A stretch of DNA of 9,681 bases from an uncultured Lachnospiraceae bacterium (GTDB lineage Bacteria > Bacillota > Clostridia > Lachnospirales > Anaerotignaceae), in the NCBI GenBank assembly GCA_944384285.1, contig CALWSX010000033.1, positions 1-9,681 of the forward strand, in the 5' to 3' direction. The position numbers and the translations under genes are program-made. This document shows positions 6,046 through 9,681 of the stretch, piece after piece; positions within the stretch are counted from its first letter, which is position 1, and each line of letters opens with the position of its first letter. A model generated the notes under the pieces. The model made no database searches. It was given only the letters and a program-made list of their open reading frames with translations, and was not told the DNA's origin.

Positions 6046-8664
6046 TTAAAGCCCCTTTATTCTTTTTTGCAAATCAAAAAGATATTGCAAAGCGTCCATT
6101 GGAGAAAGTGACATTATATCAAGTTTTTCTATTTCATCTATAACTTCATTTTCTTTTGTATTAAAAAGATCTATCTGTTTAACTTCTTCAGCTAGTTCTT
6201 TTGATTCTTTTGCAATATTTTTTGTCTTTTTGTTAACATCAGCATCGTTTAACTGTTTTAAAATCGCTTTTGCACGTTTTGTTACCTTAACAGGCACGCC
6301 TGCAAGTTTAGCAACTTGTATACCATAACTGTTATTTGCTCCGCCTCTTTCAACTTTACGTAAAAATACAATATCATCCCCGTTTTCAACTACAGAAAAT
6401 CTATAGTTTTTTACACCGGAAAGTTTTCCCTCAAGCTCTGTAAGTTCGTGATAATGTGTTGAAAAAAGAGTTTTTGCTCCTATTTGTTTTTTATCTGTAA
6501 TATATTCAAGAACAGACCACGCAATAGATAAACCGTCAAACGTACTTGTACCACGTCCTATTTCGTCAAGAAGAATTAAGCTGTTTTCAGTTGCATTATT
6601 AAGAATGTTTGAAACTTCTGTCATTTCAACCATAAATGTACTCTGACCTGTTGACAAATCATCAGAAGCTCCTACTCTTGTAAATATCCTGTCGCAAATA
6701 CTTATATTTGCACTTTTTGCCGGGACAAAACTTCCCATTTGCACCATAAGGACAATAAGCGCAACTTGACGCATATATGTAGACTTACCCGCCATATTAG
6801 GACCTGTTATTATTGCAAGTCTATTTTCATTTAAATCAAGATACGTATCATTTGAAACAAATCCTGTTTCTACAAGTTTTTCAACAACAGGGTGTCTTCC
6901 ATCTTTAATATCTATAATACCGTCCTCGTTAAGATTAGGTTTAACATAATTTTCATTTTGTGCAACTTCTGCAAGAGACTGTATACAGTCAATTAAAGAT
7001 ACGACTCCCGCTGTTATTTTTATTCTTTTTACTTCATCTGCAATTTTATTTCTTATATCACAGAAAATATCATATTCAAGGTTAACTGTTTTTTCTTCTG
7101 AATCAATCAAAAGTTCCGCTATATCATTTAACTCAGTTGTTGTATATCTTTCACAATTTGCAAGAGTTTGTTTTCTTATATATCTTTCAGGAACACTATC
7201 CATAAAAGATTTTGTAACTTCTATGAAATATCCAAAAACCTTATTAAATTTAATTTTAAGCGTTTTTATACCTGTTAATTCTTTTTCTTTTTCTTCAAGG
7301 TCATTTATCCAATTTTTACCTTCAGATTTTGCTTTAAAATAAATATCAAGCTGGTCATTAAATCCTTCTTTTATGATTCCGCCCTCTCTTACAGTAAAAG
7401 GCGGATCCTCCACAATAGATTTTTCTATAAGAGAACAAATATCTTCAAGTGTATCAAAATTTTTATAAATTTCCTTAAAGCTTTCATTATCTATCTTTTT
7501 AACAATTCCCTTTAAAAGAGGCAAATTTTCAATAGAGCTTTTTAAAGATATCAAATCTCTTGCATTTGCTGTTTGGTAAATTATTTTTGAAATAATTCTT
7601 TCAAAGTCATACATAGATGATAAGACATCTTTTATTTCTTCTCTTACAAAAATATCGTCTTTTAAAGATTCAACAGCATCAAGGCGGCTTTGTATTTTAT
7701 TTATATTACATAAAGGCTGTTTTACCCATTTTCTTAAAAGCCTTGCACCCATTGCTGTTTTTGTTTTGTCTATTACCCAAATAAGAGAACCTTTTTTCTC
7801 TTTTTCTCTGATTGTTTCTGTAAGCTCTAAATTTCTGTTTGTATATATGTCTATAACCATATATTCATCAGTTGTATAATTTTTAAGAGACATTATATGG
7901 CTTAAATCATTCTTTTGTGTTTCATACAAATAATTTAACAATGCTCCAGATGAAGAAATTGAAAGCTCTTTATCTTTTAATCCCATTCCCTCAACATTAA
8001 GTATCTTAAAATGATTGCATATTATTTTCTTACATGATGAAACATCAAAATACATTTTTTCATAAGGAAACGGATCAATATTAAACCTGTTTACAATTTG
8101 TTTAGAAGACTCAAGTTCCTTAAATTCTTCGTTACAAATTATTTCTGCCGGATTAAATTTAGCAATTTCATCAACTAATTTGGAAAAACCATTTAAAAGA
8201 GGAAACTCGGTTGTTAAAAATTCCCCTGTTGTTACATCGCATATTGAAAGAGAAAATCCGTTTTTAGAAAAATAAATACATGCTATATAATTGTTTTTTG
8301 TTTCATCAAGGACTTTATTATCAAGCAAAGTCCCCGGTGTAACAACTCTTATTATGTCTCTTTTAACAATACCTTTTGCAAGTTTTGGGTCCTCTACCTG
8401 TTCACATATTGCAACTGTAAATCCTTTTTTTACAAGCTTTGAAATATACATATCAGCAGAATGAAAAGGAACACCGCACATAGGCGCTCTTTCTTCCTGA
8501 CCACATGATTTTCCTGTAAGGGTAAGGCCAAGTTCTTTAGACACAATAAGTGCATCATCATAAAACATTTCATAAAAATCCCCAAGCCTAAAAAACAATA
8601 TGCTATGTTTACATTTTTGTTTTATTTCCAAATATTGTTCCATCATAGGAGTTAATTTTGCCAT
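6046..8664 (-). CDS. mutS: DNA mismatch recognition ATPase MutS
   Basis: An 872-residue MutS1-type protein that binds mismatches and small loops and recruits MutL. The mismatch-reading Phe-x-Glu motif is F30-Y-E32 in GDFYEMF. Connector, lever and clamp domains follow (about 120-570). The C-terminal ABC-type ATPase has Walker A GPNMAGKST (621-629), STGQSTFM (671-678), Walker B LILLDEIGRGTS (696-707) and STHYHELT (735-742). Near the C-terminus QIDLF (830-834) is a canonical sliding-clamp-binding pentapeptide. A final helix region (about 840-872) corresponds to the tetramerisation part. Length is typical. ATG at 8662-8664 has AAGGAG seven bases upstream. The gene starts after a structured 147-base gap and heads a tight mutS-mutL-miaA run. 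Presence of MutS1 with an endonuclease-type MutL says that the post-replicative repair pathway is intact in this organism, as far as these two genes show. Confidence 0.98.
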   Translation of the reverse strand: MAKLTPMMEQYLEIKQKCKHSILFFRLGDFYEMFYDDALIVSKELGLTLTGKSCGQEERAPMCGVPFHSADMYISKLVKKGFTVAICEQVEDPKLAKGIVKRDIIRVVTPGTLLDNKVLDETKNNYIACIYFSKNGFSLSICDVTTGEFLTTEFPLLNGFSKLVDEIAKFNPAEIICNEEFKELESSKQIVNRFNIDPFPYEKMYFDVSSCKKIICNHFKILNVEGMGLKDKELSISSSGALLNYLYETQKNDLSHIMSLKNYTTDEYMVIDIYTNRNLELTETIREKEKKGSLIWVIDKTKTAMGARLLRKWVKQPLCNINKIQSRLDAVESLKDDIFVREEIKDVLSSMYDFERIISKIIYQTANARDLISLKSSIENLPLLKGIVKKIDNESFKEIYKNFDTLEDICSLIEKSIVEDPPFTVREGGIIKEGFNDQLDIYFKAKSEGKNWINDLEEKEKELTGIKTLKIKFNKVFGYFIEVTKSFMDSVPERYIRKQTLANCERYTTTELNDIAELLIDSEEKTVNLEYDIFCDIRNKIADEVKRIKITAGVVSLIDCIQSLAEVAQNENYVKPNLNEDGIIDIKDGRHPVVEKLVETGFVSNDTYLDLNENRLAIITGPNMAGKSTYMRQVALIVLMVQMGSFVPAKSANISICDRIFTRVGASDDLSTGQSTFMVEMTEVSNILNNATENSLILLDEIGRGTSTFDGLSIAWSVLEYITDKKQIGAKTLFSTHYHELTELEGKLSGVKNYRFSVVENGDDIVFLRKVERGGANNSYGIQVAKLAGVPVKVTKRAKAILKQLNDADVNKKTKNIAKESKELAEEVKQIDLFNTKENEVIDEIEKLDIMSLSPMDALQYLFDLQKRIKGL

Positions 8665-8709
8665 ATTGTTCTCCTTCTAAACTACAAAAACTAAAAACCG
8701 ATTAACCTC

Positions 8710-8749
8710 AAAAAAGCCTTTACAAAAATCAAATGGTTTTATGTAAAGG
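8710..8749 (-). terminator. terminator- or attenuator-shaped hairpin upstream of mutS
   Basis: On the minus strand CCTTTACA (8742-8749) pairs with TGTAAAGG (8717-8724). Inside, AAAA can pair with TTTT, with one bulged base and one mismatch, around an ATTT loop. After one C come six U's (A's at 8710-8715 on the plus strand). This is the form of an intrinsic terminator. It stands about 62 bases after the stop of the YmcA-like gene and 45 bases before the mutS ATG. It may end the miaB-ymcA-like transcript, let part of the transcripts run into mutS, or act as an attenuator if transcription starts at the TATAAT box upstream. Sequence alone does not decide between these. Confidence 0.65.
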
Positions 8750-8765
8750 GTCCTACAAAATTTTG

Positions 8766-8787
8766 ATTATAACCTATCTGCCAAAAA
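8766..8787 (-). promoter_or_regulatory. possible weak promoter for mutS (TATAAT box)
   Basis: A perfect TATAAT (8766-8771) lies on the minus strand. CTGCCA stands 16 bases upstream (8788-8793 is outside the strict pair; the box itself is the 5' arm/loop side of the inverted repeat at 8772-8799), with four of six matches to TTGACA. The -35 match is weak and overlaps the inverted repeat. If used, transcription would start near 8759 and the leader would contain the terminator-shaped hairpin at 8710-8749. No better promoter is seen in the 45 bases between that hairpin and mutS. This is a low-certainty call. Confidence 0.3.
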
Positions 8788-8799
8788 TGGCAGATAGGT
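8772..8799. repeat. perfect 12-bp inverted repeat between the YmcA-like gene and mutS
   Basis: ACCTATCTGCCA (8772-8783) is followed by four A's and then its exact reverse complement TGGCAGATAGGT (8788-8799). In RNA from the minus strand this is a strong hairpin with a UUUU loop, starting 12 bases after the stop codon of the YmcA-like gene. It lacks a following U-tract (UAUAAUCAAAA comes next), so it is a poor intrinsic terminator by itself. It may protect the 3' end of the upstream mRNA, mark a processing site, or be a DNA operator, because it abuts the TATAAT box at 8766-8771. Confidence 0.7.
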
Positions 8800-8811
8800 A
8801 CAATTATTAAA

Positions 8812-9195
8812 TTATTCGCATCCGCCACAGCTTCCACAATTTCCACCGCAACCTTTTCTGCCTGTTACAGTTGTCTGAATAGTTTCATAAACACTGTTTA
8901 AAACATTTGTAAATACTTTCTGTGCAGCCAAGAGGTCTGATGTAACAGAATTTTCTTCTATTCTTACTCTTATTGCTTCTCCTTCTTCTTTAAGTTTTCC
9001 GATTTCTTCCTGAGAAGCATTTTTATCTCTCATTTTTTCATACAATTTTTTCTGAAAATCATTGTATTCAATTATAATACTTTTAGCTTCTTCATCTGCC
9101 TCAAAAGCCTCTTTTGCAGCTAAAAGTGTTTTAAATTCTTCTGATTCTTTTACAAGTTCTCCAAGTTCTTTTGCTCTTTCAAGTAAGTTTGACAT
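8812..9195 (-). CDS. YlbF/YmcA-family regulator (RicA-position homologue) with cysteine-rich tail
   Basis: A 127-residue, mostly helical and highly charged protein of the YlbF/YmcA family. Residues about 1-105 form the helical core with heptad-like stretches (for example LLAAKEAFEADEEAKSII and DLLAAQKVFTNVLNSVY). The last 12 residues are a Gly/Cys tail with C116, C120, C123 and C126, spaced C-x3-C-x2-C-x2-C. In Bacillus the relatives YmcA (RicA) and YlbF (RicF) form a complex with YaaT (RicT) that carries iron-sulfur clusters and assists RNase Y in mRNA processing. The tail here fits metal or cluster binding, but that is inference. Position between miaB and mutS is that of Bacillus ymcA (cotE, also found there in Bacillus, is absent). 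The gene begins one base after the miaB TAA. GGGAG (9208-9212) stands 12 bases before the ATG, a rather long spacing, inside the last miaB codons. YmcA versus YlbF cannot be fully separated from sequence alone. Confidence 0.87.
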   Translation of the reverse strand: MSNLLERAKELGELVKESEEFKTLLAAKEAFEADEEAKSIIIEYNDFQKKLYEKMRDKNASQEEIGKLKEEGEAIRVRIEENSVTSDLLAAQKVFTNVLNSVYETIQTTVTGRKGCGGNCGSCGGCE

Positions 9196-9196
9196 A

Positions 9197-9681
9197 TTAT
9201 CTTTTCTCTCCCATCAAATAAAATGTTTTGTTCTCAGTTATATAAACAGGTACTATTTTACCTATTAGGTCTTTTTCGCCTTTAAAATGCACTAGTGTAT
9301 TATTCAAGGCACGTCCTGTTAAAAGCCCGTTTTCTTGTTTATTTTTTTCATCTACAAGTACTTCAAGTACATTTCCTACTTGTTCTTCATTTATTTCTTC
9401 TACTATTTTATTAACTTCATTCAAAAGTCTGTCAAATCTATCTTTTACAATTTCTAAAGGTACCTGATTTTCCATCTCGGCAGCCTTTGTTCCAGATCTC
9501 TTTGAATATATAAATGTAAAGGCATTTGAAAATCTTACTTTTTTTACAACATCAAGTGTTTCCAAAAAGTCTTCTTCTGTTTCTCCAGGAAAGCCTACCA
9601 TAATGTCTGTACTAAAATGAATATCAGGAACTGCTTTTCTTATTTTTTCTATAACATTAAGGTAATCTTCCTTTGAGTATT
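9197..9681 (-). CDS. miaB: tRNA-2-methylthio-N6-dimethylallyladenosine synthase MiaB, C-terminal part (cut by window edge)
   Basis: The last 160 residues of a radical-SAM methylthiotransferase; the frame stays open to base 9681, so the first methionine inside the window (9599-9601) is internal and not the start. The fragment opens with YSKEDYLNVIEKIRKAVPDI and continues FSTDIMVGFPGETEEDF, a well-known segment of the radical-SAM barrel. FIYSKRSGTKAA follows. The final 60 or so residues form a TRAM RNA-binding domain ending in FYLMGEKR. The SAM-cluster CxxxCxxC and the N-terminal cluster domain lie outside the window. MiaB adds a methylthio group to i6A37 made by MiaA. RimO and MtaB relatives share the barrel, but the TRAM ending and the position next to a ymcA-like gene and mutSL support MiaB. 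The stop lies one base before the YmcA-like ATG, so the two are co-transcribed. Confidence 0.93.
   Translation of the reverse strand, partial: YSKEDYLNVIEKIRKAVPDIHFSTDIMVGFPGETEEDFLETLDVVKKVRFSNAFTFIYSKRSGTKAAEMENQVPLEIVKDRFDRLLNEVNKIVEEINEEQVGNVLEVLVDEKNKQENGLLTGRALNNTLVHFKGEKDLIGKIVPVYITENKTFYLMGEKR

Noticed and set aside
5828..6143. Overlapping plus-strand open frames across the mutL start and mutS end
   Set aside because: They are antisense to well-supported genes, are hydrophobic by codon shadowing, and lack start signals.
8766..8784. TTGGCA as the -35 partner of the TATAAT before mutS
   Set aside because: TTGGCA on the minus strand is within the inverted repeat only seven bases from TATAAT, far too close for a promoter.
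9599..9601. ATG as the start of a short 134-residue protein
   Set aside because: The frame continues upstream with clear MiaB sequence to the window edge, so this methionine is internal to miaB.
1..9681. CRISPR array, insertion sequence, phage or defence genes
   Set aside because: No regularly spaced direct repeats, no transposase or integrase motif, and no terminal repeats were seen. All genes are conserved housekeeping types with similar base use.

Overview
This window looks like a housekeeping stretch of an AT-rich, low-GC Firmicute, most likely a member of the Clostridia. The evidence is an A/T-heavy composition with ATA, AGA and AAA codons throughout, strong AGGAG-type ribosome sites, and a gene order that is a variant of the Bacillus/Clostridium miaB - ymcA - mutS - mutL - miaA - ynbB neighbourhood. 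Every gene I can support is on the minus strand, so the window is read from its right end to its left end. I see no mobile element, CRISPR array, tRNA or rRNA, and no gene with a foreign look.

Right end (about 9681 to 8812): the C-terminal part of miaB (tRNA methylthiotransferase, cut by the window edge), followed one base later by a small YlbF/YmcA-family protein whose C-terminal tail carries four cysteines. Between this gene and mutS (8665 to 8811) is the most structured non-coding DNA of the window. It holds a perfect 12-bp inverted repeat, a TATAAT box and a terminator-shaped hairpin with a U-tract, all upstream of mutS.

Middle (8664 to 3111): mutS, mutL and miaA, separated by only 33 and 25 bases. 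MutS and MutL carry all the expected catalytic motifs. MutL has the endonuclease motifs of the MutH-independent (Gram-positive type) mismatch-repair pathway, and both proteins carry a sliding-clamp-binding motif. MiaA and MiaB, which act one after the other on base A37 of tRNA, lie on either side of the repair genes.

Left part (3109 to 389): a YnbB-type 'methionine gamma-lyase family' PLP enzyme begins one base after the miaA stop, leaving no room for the hfq gene that often sits at this place. A penicillin-binding-protein-type D-alanyl-D-alanine carboxypeptidase follows. It starts with GTG, and its ribosome site overlaps the stop codon of the gene before it. A perfect 12-bp hairpin (317 to 345) closes the transcription unit.

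Left end (1 to 129): the first 43 codons of a MecA-type ClpC adaptor gene, with its own well-formed sigma-A-type promoter (-35 at 225-230, -10 at 202-207).

The genes fall into two likely transcription units plus mecA: miaB-ymcA-like, then mutS-mutL-miaA-ynbB-carboxypeptidase, with partial or conditional separation at 8710-8799. I do not see a previously undescribed system. The points most worth a second look are the mutS leader region, the cysteine tail of the YmcA-like protein and the compressed miaA-ynbB junction.
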